A stretch of DNA of 64,000 nt from Sipunculus nudus (taxonomy: Eukaryota; Annelida; Sipuncula; Golfingiida; Sipunculidae). The notes beneath the pieces are model-generated. The model was not told the origin of the DNA. It ran no database searches and saw only the letters and a list, made by a program, of their open reading frames with translations. The position numbers and the translations under genes are program-made. Positions within the stretch are counted from its first letter, which is position 1, and each line of letters begins with the position of its first letter. Location of the stretch: positions 25,845,479-25,909,478 of the forward strand of contig CM049321.1 of assembly GCA_026874595.1 (NCBI GenBank). The letters run 5' to 3'. Of this stretch, positions 35,610-50,600 are shown in pieces.

Positions 35610-38600
35610 CTGCAAAATCAGGTTGGTTTCATATATGTAAAATGTTCACTTTTACAAAAGGTGAACAATTTGCCTGTCTCGTGTCCTGTGACCTCATTAA
35701 ATATGCATGAAATCTGCTGAGAATTAAGATGAGGTGAACATGTAAATATTAGTAAATATGTATTACAATTTTCATCAAAATCCATAGAATTTTTGTTAAG
35801 TCACCACGGTGCCTCCATAATGCGTTGACCTCTGACCTCATTAAATATGCGTGGATTTTGCTGGAAATTAATCTTGGGCAATATATTTCATTAACTTCTC
35901 TGATGAGTTTTGTCAAAATCCTTCATATTCTTCACAAGTTATAGCGGCAACAACATAAAGTAGCCTAGTGACCTGTAACCTTATTAAATATGCATGGATT
36001 TTGCCCATAATCAAACTTGGGTGAGATAATCTGTTGGTTAGTAGTAATGGTGAGTTAGACATATGGTAGGTATATCATTACACTCCAGTCATATGACAGG
36101 CCAAAAAAAAAGGTAAAAGGTAAAAAGGAAAAGGTCAAAAGACTTCTCAGGTGTCAAGGTTGAATGAAATTTATGCTTGTATCTTACCAGTCTTCATAAC
36201 CCCAGTAGCTTATAATCATCAGATGACAAACTTATGAATAAAAAGCACATTATCAACAGGGTCTATGAAAGTAGTGATTATTATTAACATGAGACAGTTC
36301 TGTGGTTCTGATGTAAGGTTTCAACAATTCAGCAGTGTTGCTGGTTGACATCCAAGAGTGGCAGTGGTGAACTTGTTTACTAGATGGCTTGAGATTGTCT
36401 ATTTTGGCTTGTTAGATTTCCAACTGCTGTATGCTAGCATTCCATATATGCATCTGTTGTAAGTATGTGTATGAAGTATGTATGCGTAATGAAGCTACAA
36501 AACAAAAGCCTGCGATTTCATTAATACATATGCATATGCAATAAGTATGAAGCAAAATCAGGTCTTAAGTATAAACCCTATCAATGACTGAAAACTTTGG
36601 AATTTCCCTTCAGTTACCATGCGTTTGCATTTTCAATCACTTCCCTGAGCAATCAAAATATATTGCATATGCATACCCATATACAAATACATATATATGG
36701 AATCACACTCTGAGAGAAAATACTAGGTGCAATTCCTAGCTGCATATGCATACACAACTCATATGTACTGCATACACACATATGATATGCTATCTTTACA
36801 GTTAACAAACAATAGAGTTTTTAGATCAGTATTGTGACATATTGTTAACAGGACTGTTGGTATAAGGACCTACCAGATGTAATCCTCGTCTCCCATCCTG
36901 CGCTTCTCCACGATGAGCTGAGTGTCATAGAGCACGAAAGCACACATGATGATCAGGCCCAGGTACAGGTTCACCTTAAACAACATCAAATATATACATG
37001 TACTTCAGATTCTTAGGATATTTGTAGTTTTGTAGCAAAAGCATTGGCTGCAGTTGTAAATATCATAGTTTTCACAAGGACAAGACTGTTTTAAATCAAG
37101 TACAGATTTGGATCTTTGATGTCCTAAGCATACCTGGATAAAGAATAATGAGATAAATTTACTTTGTCATTATTTTAGTTGTGTTATTAGCTGCTAGTAT
37201 AAATGATTTATATTTTTTAATAATCTATTCAAATGGGCGCTTTTTAATGTAATCAACCATAAAAATGATTACACATGTAATTATGCACACAATACATAAT
37301 TTGGAAAAACACATCCAATTCTGTCAGAAATGCACCATTAACAATGAAACTTGAGCTACTGATGAAAATAAGTGTCACAACATGGTCATAACTTGACCTA
37401 CAAATATAACTGCAAATATATAATATTTTACTTGTATGGTTTTAAAATAGGTAAAGATACATGTGCACACATCCGTTATTTTCATACAATAAAGAAGTTA
37501 AGATGATATAACTGACAAATTGATAACTAGTCAATCCTTCCAATAACCAAATAACTCAAACCTTAACATTAGACTTAAGTTAAGAATTGGATTTCAAATC
37601 ATGTTTATAATTACTAATGATTAGTATTATAGCTGAATGCGAAGCTGCTAGGCTGATAATTTTCCTTGCGTATCTAACTGGTATTGCATACAAAGATTCA
37701 GCCTGAAATGTGTACCTTTAACAAAAAGTTTACATGGTGCTTAAATTCTTAACAACTGGTTACAACCAAATTTCTTACAATCAAAGCCTACAGGAATCAA
37801 AGCAAATTCACAGTAGTCCCAAAAGAAGAATGAGAGGAAAGAAACAAAGACAAACTGAACAGCTGCGTCTTAAGATTGACAGAAAGTCACAAAGTAAAGC
37901 TAATATCCTGACTTTCAGTCATCAAAACAAATCTTATCATATCCAACTGTACCTTATACATGTCCCTAGCTTCATCATGCGTCTTAGTTTTAACCAGTGC
38001 CATCATCATATAGTGCAAGATGAATGCAAAATCAAACTCAACCTCACATATGTTTTTACTGGCAAAATTCTTACCTTTATATGAAAATTACTTCGTTACA
38101 CGCTCATTTAGTACCACTTTCTGGTAAATATAGAATTTAGGTTGAATTTATTTTTAGTTTTGACAGTGGTATGTTTAAAGTAGTCATCTGCAATGGATAT
38201 ATGATTTGACACTTACCTCAAATAGCATTTGTGATCCAATGAATATGTTCATCAGTCCAAGGAAAAACATGAACGACAGTCCTGACATCAGGGTGCCTGT
38301 GGACAAGAGTATCTGTATGAGATCTGGGGCATTTATCCAGTACCTCATCAACAGGTACTTCATAGTTACGTCAACGAAAAGAATATCATGTTTCTAATAT
38401 ACTTCAGTACATCCACATTTCTCCTGCATTTTGATAGTGTTCCCACATCCAATACCTTAGGATAATATTTAAGTATCTAATGTCATAACATAGTTCAGAT
38501 ATTTTTGTTTTTAACCTTAACCATATTTAAATTTGATTTCTATGAGAACTTGTGTATCTCTGTTGAGATTTGCATGATATATTGAGATATCAATATACAG

Positions 38601-41600
38601 ATCATTGCAATAGACATACTGCAAGTATGGACATATAACAAACTGCAAGATTTTTAAAAAATATCAGGAGCATATATCCGAAATTTATATATCTACCGAT
38701 ATACAGACTAAATTTTATTTAAAGAAGACGTCCAAACTGCATGGCCATAAATATCATGCCCATAAGTTATATGTACATCCCCCCTTATACACAGACCCAA
38801 TTCAGACTGATCAGGTAAGTTACCTATAATTACACTCTCTCTTTATCACTAGTGTGAGATTGGGTATCAATTTTAATGCCATAGTTACCTCCCAGGTAGA
38901 GCCACTTGCGCTGAGGGCTCAAGAGAGCACACATGGTGAAGCAGAAAAAGACGAGGGATGTCCCCATAAACGCTGTTGGTATGATGCTGAAATTATAATA
39001 ATATAAAACAATGAAGTTAAATGGACCTAATCACCTACACAGCATGTTGAATGAACACAAAAAATAGCATCTTTTCTTTGAAATAAAATGGTACCTGCCA
39101 AAATCAAGCACTGAAACGGTTGGTTTAATCCTGCATAAAAGTGCTAAAAATAGTGGACCAGGGGCAGTCACTGGTGCTGACATAAACACAGAGTGAAAAC
39201 CACCTGTGTTTTCAATTTCTTTCCATGCTTACAACCGGTGTTTTACAACCATGCATAGTCATGTTTTGACTATATCTTTGTCCGGGATCTGTTGCATATA
39301 CACAAAATCAGACCTGTTAAGATCACTTATGAGGAACAATCAGCTAAATTATGGAGGTAATCTTGATCAGCATAATGTTATTGATTTTGTTTAAGTGATT
39401 CTCTACCATCAAGAAACAATGCAATTTTTTTTATTCCATCCATTAACTTAATCATTCACTGGTAATAGGGCATTCCATTGTTCTGGCCAGCAGGCTTGAC
39501 CTTTGATGCAACCATGCAGTTATTGAACCATGACACATTCCGCTGGGTTTGTATTATTGATACATTTCCCGTGCTTTGGTAGCACACAAACAGCAGAGGT
39601 ATACTTGCGGTCTCAGACTACTATCTAGTTTTATATGTATGCATGTATTTTAGTGTTCATATATGTTAAATCATGTAACCAATGTTATCCAGATCAGGAC
39701 CCTATAGTAATGAACTTCTGCTATACAGGTTATCCAGCTGGCTAAATATGCACAATTGATAAAAAGAATAAATAAGAAACAAAAGCTCTGACATGACATG
39801 AATATATCATATCACAATTTTTTAAAATTGATCTGCCTTTTCAGCAAATGAGTAATTTCATGATTTTTTTTTATAACTGAAAGAGTGATAATCATGCTTT
39901 CAATATATTTGTTATTAATCATTCTCATTGGATGTTTATATTTTAAATTATAGGTCTGTGACATATCTTCTTGCTTTAGATTTGACAGAAATTTTCTAAT
40001 CATTGATGCCAACAGAAGAGCACAGGAGAGGAACTGTATGTGTGTGAAAGAGAATACACTGTTATGATATATGTAGAAGTGCATGACCCCGAGTATGAAT
40101 GGAAAAAAGATTAACAAATTATAAAAGTACCAGTATAAAATTTGCAGATATGAAATATGTCAACATAAATCAGCATTCCTGACATATGATATACCTCCCA
40201 GAAGTAAAAAAAGTACTAATTGAACTAAGGAACCTGTAAAAATTCTAGGACTTTAGTCATTTCTAATCTGCCAAGTGGCGAAGTTGTCACTTGCTGATAA
40301 GACACTTCATTAAATGATCAATATATATATATATAAATATTGAAGAATTGATGCACTAAATTGCAAGCTCTTGATGAAATAATTATAACCTCTGAAATGA
40401 TTCATTTTTATTTTTTTCTTTTTTTTGTGCTACATTGATTAATTTGTAATAAATTATAAACCTCTGAACTGATTCATTTTGAGTATTTCTTTTTTGAATG
40501 TACCATCCCAAAGTCCCCTGTGAACTCTCAAATTTAAAGGAGCAAATTTGACATAGCCCTTTAAATCTACTACTAATTCTGTTCGCTAGTGGACCACTCC
40601 ACTCTCATAAATAAGGCCATGAAAAACAGAGGGGAGCTGTATTTTTCTTTTTTTTTTATACTGTTCAATTTACTAACATCCATTTTGGTAAAATGGCTTA
40701 GTTTTTCAAAAAGTCTGAAATTCACCACTTAATTAATAATTCAATCTGGAATTGAATCAAAGGTGAATAAATAACTGAATAACTGAATCCCCAAAATACC
40801 TCAAGGTAACATCTCTGCTACTTTCCTTTTATAAAAATCTACATGTCATTTCAAATTCATATATGACCTCATAAGTAAAAGTATATACATAATTTTAAAT
40901 TTGTGCAGTGTATTTTCTAATGGTGTATACACCCGATGAGGTCTTCATTTATTTTCAACCTTTTTAGTATAAAACTTTTTGACAATACCTGAACAGGATT
41001 TTTTTTATCTATCAAATTTCTTTCTTGTGTGAAATGATAAATTTTAAATTGTTTCAATACAAAAATATGATAGAGAAAAAAAAAACAATTATTAGACAAT
41101 ATCATGTCTTTTATATTAGCCAATATATTAACATATATCAAAGGAGAATGTCACATTGTCATTAATGTCAACAAAAAAGACAACTCAAACCACAAAATGA
41201 ACAATTAATACACCAAATACCAGACTTCACTTGAAACATACAAGCTTTATCATTTGAAAATTTCACATTTGCATTTAAAACAGAGCTACAAATCACTCTG
41301 CATGTGAACTTACATTTGCATTTAAATTTTTTTTTATGCAAATGTTGATTGAAAGGTTCACTGAATATTCCATCATACTGAAAACTAATCTTGAAATACA
41401 ATAACAGCAATATTTCATAAATTTGTTTAAGAATATTCATGACAGCATAGAATATATCAATGAAGTTTAGGTTAACCTGAGCGTAACTATATATAGTTTA
41501 ATTTAAATGTAAATGGAAATTATTTAACCTACAACACTTACCTTGGGTCAATTTGGATGACAATGTCCATGACTGGGCCCAGACCGATGCCGGACAGGAA

Positions 41601-44600
41601 TGCAAAGCCAAGCATGTAACCAAAACGCTGTTTTTCATTCTCGCGTGTCCTGGGGGTGAATGCGAGTGCCAGAAGAAGCGCCAGGGAACCGAACACTGAT
41701 ATCATGCCATACTGTCAGTACACAAAGACAATACTGTCAATATGGATATTGGATAGACCACACAAAACATAACCAAGACCTTAATGACTGAAACTAATTA
41801 GAAACAACAATAATTATAACAGCTGTCTAAAATGCTTGATAACAAAAAAAGGTGTCTTTTTAGCTATACAAAATGGAAGAACAGAATAATATATATAGAA
41901 TTATGTTCACCTGAACACAGTGCAGGGACAGCACACCATTGGTTTAACCAGCAAAAATATAATGCAAAAGGCAAAAATTGTTTAATACGTTTAATACAGA
42001 CATTACCAGGAAGTAAGGTATATTACACATTTATTTTACCTGCAGAATATCTAACAGAAGCAGGATCAGACAAGTCAGATCAAATATCTTACTCTGCAGA
42101 ATTCATGTAGAAGTATGTACAGTATCTACCTGAAGAGTGAGAATGATTAAAGAAGACTTACCTGCATGATATTTGTGAACAGATGAACATAAGCCCCCAC
42201 TGCAGCTGCCAGCATGGACACTGCCAGGCAGCTGTAGACCTTCTTAAGATGGGTCTGTACATACTTCTCCCTGAAATGAAAGGAAAATACAAATCAACAA
42301 GCAAATTGGTGGAATTAAAGTCCCCAGCTTTGGGCTCTTTGTTGTCTTTCATGCTTGATAAGCAACCAAAATTATGACGTGGAGAAAATCTTGAGGGTAC
42401 ATGAAAACTTAAACAGATGCAGTATGACATGTGGCGACATCTGCAGGTGAACATAAAAACTAAAACACATTGAGAAATGGGAACAAAATCCACTATGACA
42501 TGTGGAGACATCTGCAGGTAAACACAGAAACTAAAACACAGAGAAATTTGACCAAAATTTGAAAATTTTTTTTAGCTGGAGAGAAATATTTTTCAGATAG
42601 ACACTCCATAACCAATCCCAACTGAGGCACCAGGTATGCATGAGGGCAATCACTGACCAAACTTTTAATTAAATCTGATTATATTTAGGAAAGTTATCAC
42701 ACAAAATGAAAAACCTGACAGATGGAAAGACGTAAAAAGAGCCAGACAGTTAAACCCAGATCAAAGTCTGCTGTGGAGCAGGGAACAATAAATAGAACAT
42801 CACCATAATGTACAGTGAAAAAACAGGAACACCGCAAGAGTGCCATATACATGTTGTATGTCTTTGAACTGATTAAATATGCACAGAATTTTGCAGAGAA
42901 TTGAAGCTAGGAGAGTTATTTTATTGGTCAAACATTAATACTGAATTTCATCAAAATCCATAAAATTTCTAGTTCATCACAGTAATACCACAAAGAGGTC
43001 TAGTGACCCTTAACCTCATTAAATATGCATGGATTTTGCTGAGAATTCAGTTCAGGTGAGGGACTTTATGGTTAATATTTATATATTGAGATTCATGAAA
43101 ATAAAAATATTTGGTTAGTAATTTTGGCAATGCTGAAGTCTGGTGACCTCTGACCTCATTAACTATGAGTGGATTTTCCCCGAAAATCGACATCAGGCAA
43201 GACAGGATATTGGTTAATAATTATGACTTGCATCAAAATCCATTATTCAGGCAAAAAAAACAAACAAGTCTTGTGACCCCTGGGCTCTGACCTCATTAAA
43301 TATGCATGAAAATATGCCAAGAATCAAACTCTAAATAGTTAAGGGTGACAGTCAAAAGATAATAATTCCATTTGGCACTGAATGTTAGTTCCCATTTCAC
43401 TGTAACAAACCAAAATTGAACGTGGTCTAAATGGAACATACCAAATACCTGCAAAACTAGAATACATGTAGTTGACAAGCTACTACATGTATCCGCCAAA
43501 ATCAGAGCAGGACGAGTGAAGTAAGGCATGGATTGAGTGGCAAGGGGAAATAGAGTTACATGTGTTACATATTAGAATGGATGTCTGCCACGTAAACATG
43601 ATTGTAGGTGGCGCCACCTGTTATTTGAACGAGAAACTATCCACGATGTATACACATGCAAAATTTCAGGTGGAAAAGTCAAACCACTGCAGAGATATGA
43701 GTGATTTTATCCCACAGCAGACAAACAGATGGACACTGTGCAAAAATGGCTGCAGGTGGCACCACCATTTTGTGTATGTTATAAAGCTATCAAAGGGCTA
43801 CATTTGTGTAAATTTTTTTTCCTGATTGGTCAAATGAGTCAGGAGATATAAGCATTAATGTCTGCAGCATGAACGTGAATGAAGCTGGCGCCACCTGTCA
43901 TAAAATCAAGAAAGCTATCCCGGGTGTATACTCATGCCGAATTACAGGTAATTTGGTCAAACCACTGCAGAGATATGAGTGATTTTAACCCAAGACAGAC
44001 AAACAGATGGACACTGTGCAAAATGGCTGCAGGTGGCCCCACCATTTTTGTGTATTTTATAAAGCTATCTAAGGGCTACATCAGTGTAAAATTTTTTTCC
44101 TGATTGGTCGAAGAGTCCGGAGATATAAGTATGGATGTCTACAGCGTGAACGTGAATGTAGGTGGAGCCACCTGTCATAAAATCAAGAAAGCTATGCAGG
44201 ATGTATACGCATGCTGAATTTCAGGTATTTTGGTAAAACCACTGCAGATATATGAGTGATTTTAACCCAAGGCAGATGAACAGGTGGACACTGTGCAAAC
44301 ATGGTTGCAGGTTGCGCCACCATTTTTGTGTATGTTATGAAGCTATCCAAGGGCTACATTTGTACAAAAATTTTTCCTGATCAGTTAAACGGTTCCCAAG
44401 ATATGTGGGTTTATATGTGGAAACAGACGCACAAACAGACACTGGGCAGAGAGGAAAGGTCAAAGGTCAAGGCCAATTGGTTAGGCACCAGTTCACATGT
44501 GACCCGATAATTGGTGTAAGTTTGTGACCCGATAATTGGTGTAAAATCCATCCAGTAGTCTCAGAGGAGTTCTCTGGAAACGAACGCGGCAGCGGCGGCT

Positions 44601-47600
44601 GAACCCAGTCAAAAACATAGTATCCGCAAAACTTTGTTTTGGGGGATACAATTATCATCCTCGTATTTAATTTACAAGGTGCACAAAGCTGTACTAAGTG
44701 CTCTGTCAGAGATTTTGTGCAACACAATTTTTTTTAACATGAAACTGAAGCATCTTGATTGTCAGTTTTTAATCCTGTTTGGTCCAATAAAACTATTAAA
44801 CATCCAATTTCTGCATTTAACATTTGCTAACATACACTTTTTGCACATATACAACATTTGTTTTAAACCCACAAAAATCTCTTGAAAAATCTTGATTTGT
44901 GAAGTTGTACAGTACGGCCACCAGGAGAGGGGTACACAATGTTGATGTTATACTCCACTGAACAAGCCCGGAGCAAGCTTTTTCCCACTTGTAAGAAAAC
45001 AGTTTTAGAATGAAATTTTGAGATCCTGTAATATTTTATTATTTTATTTTTTTTTATGACTTTATTACATGTATATTTAATATATCTGGTATGTGAACAG
45101 GTCCAAGCTTTTAATAAACTAGCGGTACCCACTAAATGTGTGTGGCTCATGTAAAATTTATGGTATTAACTTGTCTATTAAGGGCAAATGTTTTACATAA
45201 AACATTTAAAGGGTTTTGTATAATTTTGCATGACCTAAAAAGGAAATGAAAATCACATTTTTTTCAACAGCAGATGGCTAATCTTGACAGGTACTTCACA
45301 TAAATAATCTCTAACAAGGCTGTCAGTTTCTAAGTACTTTATCAAACAGAAAAGGAAAGAACTGAGATATTTGTATATTTAGCACAATGTTAATACTAGA
45401 GACATAACAGTTACAATACAAATTAAATGCTAGGTGTAACCAACTTCTGATTCATTTAGTGTGCAAATACCTGTAGTCTCCAATTATACTTAATATGTAT
45501 AACACTTTAAAAGAGTAGCCGAGCACTGTACATACTGTTACAGTGCCCTTATAAATCTGATGAACAGCGACCACAGAGCTTGACAACCCGGACATGAATT
45601 CATCATGCGTTACACAAGTAACACTAAATATGGACACACATCAGTGCTCCTGAATAATGAGACAAATTATACTACACATGGATGGTCAGGCACACACCTG
45701 GTTTCTGTCTCCACATATCAAAGTGCGATATTAAAATAAGATAGAATATATCAGGGCTAAAAATATTCAATAAGGACAAACTAATAGAGTACAATGGGTG
45801 ACATCTGAACCTACCGAAAGTTGTATCATACGTTCCCCTGCAGTTGCATGTACCAACAACCCAAAATATGATAACACACAGGACTTGAATATATATTCCA
45901 CATTCAATAATACAGAGACTGTATGATATATAACTTGGTCTTGTAAAAAGAAAGATGAACAGGTTGTCCCATCTACCGGTAATGCTAAGTATGTATTAAA
46001 TGCCACACATATTACCAGTAAACATGTTTGTGTGGCCAAATGATTTATTTAATATGCAAGATTTCCTTTAATTTTTTTCTGACATTTTCCAGCATACCCC
46101 ACTGAGAGAACTATGGAAATCCTATGACATGGCCTCCTGGAATTTCTTGCTTTATTTTTAAAAGATCCTGGTCATTAATAAGGAAATTAAACAAATTCAT
46201 GTCAATAATAAGTGAGCCTAAAAATAAATTTTTTTCTTTAATAATTTTTTTAATATCTTTTTCTGACATCATGTAAAATAAGCAAGTTACAGTGAGGACT
46301 GTCTCGAGCAAAGTCTAGGGCAATAACACCCTTGTGCTGCTATAAAATATATGCATCAAAGAAGCTGACAATTACAACAGAGTATATAGTGATGGGCTGA
46401 AAACTGATTATAATCAATGATTGGTCAGTTGGTGCAAAATGATCTGCAAATAACAGAAGCTTTGTTATGAGGAAGTGTGTGGTTTCATTTAATTCATGCT
46501 AGCGAACTCTAGAAAAGTTTGTGTTTAATAATAACTTCGTACCCAAGGTTATTACACTCACATCCTGTATTGAATGTGATAAGCACCCCTGACAAAAATT
46601 GTTGTACCCTAACAAGTCCCATGACCCCCTAAACCCATGGCTACTAAGTCGCCATTTAAAAGGTACCTAATCACCTACAAAAAATTTAAAATTACAATTA
46701 TAATCAAAAGTTATATACTGGCTTTTTTCATGTGAACATGTTATGTGATGCCATGAATAACACAAAAAGTGAGTTCAGCATTGAATGTCCGTTCACAGAA
46801 AGAAATCTGTCGAAATTAAAAGTGTGGGTTCACAAGTTGAATGTCTATAATGCACTGAACCCACATTTTTTGGCATAAAAATCTATTCTTGGTCATTCAA
46901 ATATAGTACTCTTTTGCCGGAGACTGCCTTACATAACTTATGTTTCCCTGTCATTAAGGCAATACTTGATTTTACACGATTTTTTGCAACAAGGGTTTTA
47001 TGTTCTTCAGTTTACTTGAAGCGTTTTTATGGGGCAGTATCCAGGATCCTGGATACGTACACAGCATATAATGCAGTTACACTTTGCATAGAATAGGAGG
47101 TCACAGACTGAAATCCATAGAAATCTAAAGTGTGGGTTCATAAGTTGATTGTTTATTATGCACTAACCCACATTTCTAGGCATAAAAATGTGAGTTTGAC
47201 AGTTGTTTTGGCCCCCAAATAGTTAGCTTTTTGCTCTTTGGAGAAAAAAAAGAATGGCATTCCTTGACTTGCCAAAAAAGTAGTCGCAAAAAAACATAGT
47301 GTAATGAGATTTCAGTTATGTGGATCCCCTTATGGAAAAGCGTAGCAAGGGTACATTATTTGCAAAATAAACAGTGAAATTGGAGGCAATTAAGCAAATT
47401 TCTAACCAATAAGGGTGTATAAACTGTTCTGGAGCAAAAATAAATAATGTATGAGTGCTCTTATAAGGAAATTGCTAAGATTTCAACTCCTGTTGAGTTT
47501 CTGGAGCCTGCCATGCTGTCATGTTTATCTTTTGTCACATGACTCTGTCCTTGACCTTAGATATATGAGAAAAGTGATATAATTATTGTCCCAAATAAAT

Positions 47601-50600
47601 TATAGTGAATATTGTTTGGATAACTTTCACTGGCAAATCTGTTAAAAACTTAAAAAGATATAGCCATAAACTTATAAAAGGACTTACTGTAGCCATACAT
47701 TTTCATTAACTCTTAAGCATTATTCATGAACTAAGATGTTTTGGAATTGATTTCTTAGCAATTAAATTACTTTGGTACAAAAGAGGTCAGGTCACAGGTC
47801 AGGTCACCTCAGCAACATTGCTGTGTCAGTGATGGTCTTCTGCTCTTCTCTTCATGATAAAATGCTGTTATATCATATACAACATAACCAGAACACTCCA
47901 CATGTATGTCAATTGAGAAACAGGGTTGGCATTCTTTGGGGAAGATAGGTATTTCTTCCCTTCCCTGGAAAGTTAGGGAAGTTTCCTGGAAGAAAAGGAA
48001 GTTAAGGTTTCTGGGAAGTAAAAAAAGCGGGGGAAGAAACTGTTAACATTTCCAACAAACTTTTATTAAACATACATACCTATTTAACAGAGAATCACAG
48101 AATAATGTATTACAAATATTAATGACTTAAACACTGTTATTTATTATTTATAAATAGAATGAGAATCATCTTTATTGTTCAAATAATGACTACTCCAGTG
48201 AGCCCACAGTCACACCCCCAGTTTCTTTCTCAGACACCAAAAGATATCCTTGCACATGCTTCTCATATATTAAAATTTGTAAAAACAACTCCCCTGATTT
48301 GTATTGACATGAAAGGCAAAATTATAATTTGAAAAACAAAATTTACATGTATGTTGTGACTGTACTTCTTCCCTGGGAAGAAATGGTGGAATGAAAGTAT
48401 TTCTTCCCTTCTGGGGAGAAATGGTTGGAAGAAAGTATTACTTCCTACTTTCTTCCCTACCCTCTTAGCCGCCTGCAGCGAGGAAACGTCTTGCACCGTT
48501 AACGGAGGTCTGTTTCGTCGCCTCCCCATATATAGGGATAAGTGGTATTTGACCACGATACGATCGTATTTTCTAAAACAGACAGTTTTATTTTCAGTTT
48601 CATGGATGGGGTGACATTTAAACTTCTTCACCATGACAAAAGTATCTTATTTTCAATACAGCTGCAACATATTGGCAACTGTAAGTGTATTTTACTTTAG
48701 TTATTGTGTATTTTGGTCTAAGAAGACACGGGTCGTTCTGCTCATAACCGCTATGACAGAAGCAGTTAGAATGTACATGTAGCGGCGACAATGTTATGTG
48801 TACTGGTCCAGTTTTGTATGAGTTAAAGACTTAATTAAGCAGGGTATTTATGCAATAAGCTTACCATAACAGAATGTTGTCTTTAAACTAGATGTGTCGG
48901 AACGACACAATGCCCCCGCCTGGGCATATTAGAAACATTTGTTAAATTTTGTAAAATTTTTTTAAGTATAGGAGGTGTTGTATGGTCAAAAGGGCAAAAT
49001 GCTAACTCGATCTGTAACGGGTCATTATCAAGCAACACACCAAAAATCAGGCCAGTATTTGCAGGCATTGTGAAAAAAAGTCCATACATGTGCATTTTTC
49101 ATAAAAATTTCTGTCTTTCATGAAATTTTCTATGTTCAGGATCTGTCATATGGTCAAAAATAGGTTAACTGGGACGAAATGCAAACTCGATCTGTAAGTG
49201 GTCATAATGCGCCCACAGACCAAACATTAGGCCAGTATCTGTAAGCATTGCATTGCGAAACTAGAATATTAGCAAAATCTGATCAGTTATAAATTTAAAT
49301 TAGAGAGGTATGTACCATGTTTGATTACAATCCACCAAATGCTTTCTGAGAAATAAGCTCCTAAGATTTTTTCCATACTAAGCTCTGTGACCTTGAAAAG
49401 TAGGTCAAGACCACCCATCTTTGAACTTGACCAAGATTTTGGAAATATGATACAAAAGCACTGAAGGTAAAAGTTAACAGACGCGGAACGGACGGATGGA
49501 TGGACGGACAGACACCGGACAGACAGATGGACAGACAGATAGACGGACAGCTTGGGTGACAACAATAGCCCATCAGTCTATGAGCTGAGGGCTAAAAACG
49601 GCTGTACATGTACATTTGTCATGAAAATTTATATTTTTCATGAAATTTTCCATGTTTAGGAGCCGTAAAACAATCAAAAGTAGGTCAACCGGGACGAAAC
49701 GCCAACTCGATCTGTAACTGGTCATTATCTGCCCACACATAAAAAATCAGGGCGATATCTGCAGGCATTGCGGGGAAAAAAGTCCGTACATATGCATTTG
49801 TTATGAAAATTTCTATTTTTTATGAAATTTTCTATGTTAGGGCACCATCAAACGGTCAAAAGTAGGTCAACTGGGACAAAACGTAAACTCGATCTGTAAC
49901 TGGTCATTATCTGCCCACACACCAAAATCAGGTCAATATCTGCAGGCATTGCGAAATAAGGTCTGTATATGTGTATTTGTCATGAAAATTTATATTTTTC
50001 GTGAAATTTTCTATGTTCAGGAGCCATAAAACTGTCAAAAGTTGGTCAACTGGGACAAAACGCGAACTCGATCTGTAACTAGTCAATATCTGCATACACA
50101 CCGAAATTCAGGCCAATATCTGCAGGCATTGTGAAATAAAGTCTGTACATGTGTATTTGTCATGAAAATTTCTATTTTTCATGAAATTTTCTAAGTTGAG
50201 GAGCCGTAAAACAGTCAAAATTAGGTCAACCGGGATGAAACGCGAACTTGATCTGTAACTGGTCAATATCTGCATACACACCAAAAATCAGGCCAATATC
50301 TGCAGGCATTGCCAAAAAAAAGTCTGTACATGTGTATTTGTCATGAAAATTTCTATTTTTCATGAAATTTTCTAAGTTACGGAGCCCCAAAAGGGTCAAA
50401 AGTAGGTCAACCAGGACATAACGCTAACTCTATCTGTAACAGGTCATTATCTGCCCACACACCAGAAATCAGGCCAATATCTGCAGCCATTGCGAAAAAA
50501 AGTCTGTACAACTGTTTGATTTTGGAATGACTGAAGGACGGAAGGACGGACATGGGTAAAACTATATGCCCCGGCCACTTTGTGGCGGGGGCATAAAAAT

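Noticed and set aside
35489-35720. Plus-strand frames over TMBIM6 exon 7
   Set aside because: Antisense shadows of the conserved exon.
42158-42511. 117-residue minus-strand open frame
   Set aside because: It overlaps TMBIM6 exon 2 in another frame and runs into the intron; a shadow of the real exon.
48263-48634. 123-residue minus-strand open frame
   Set aside because: It lies in TMBIM6 intron 1 with no recognisable motif and is partly made of TTCTTCCC repeats.
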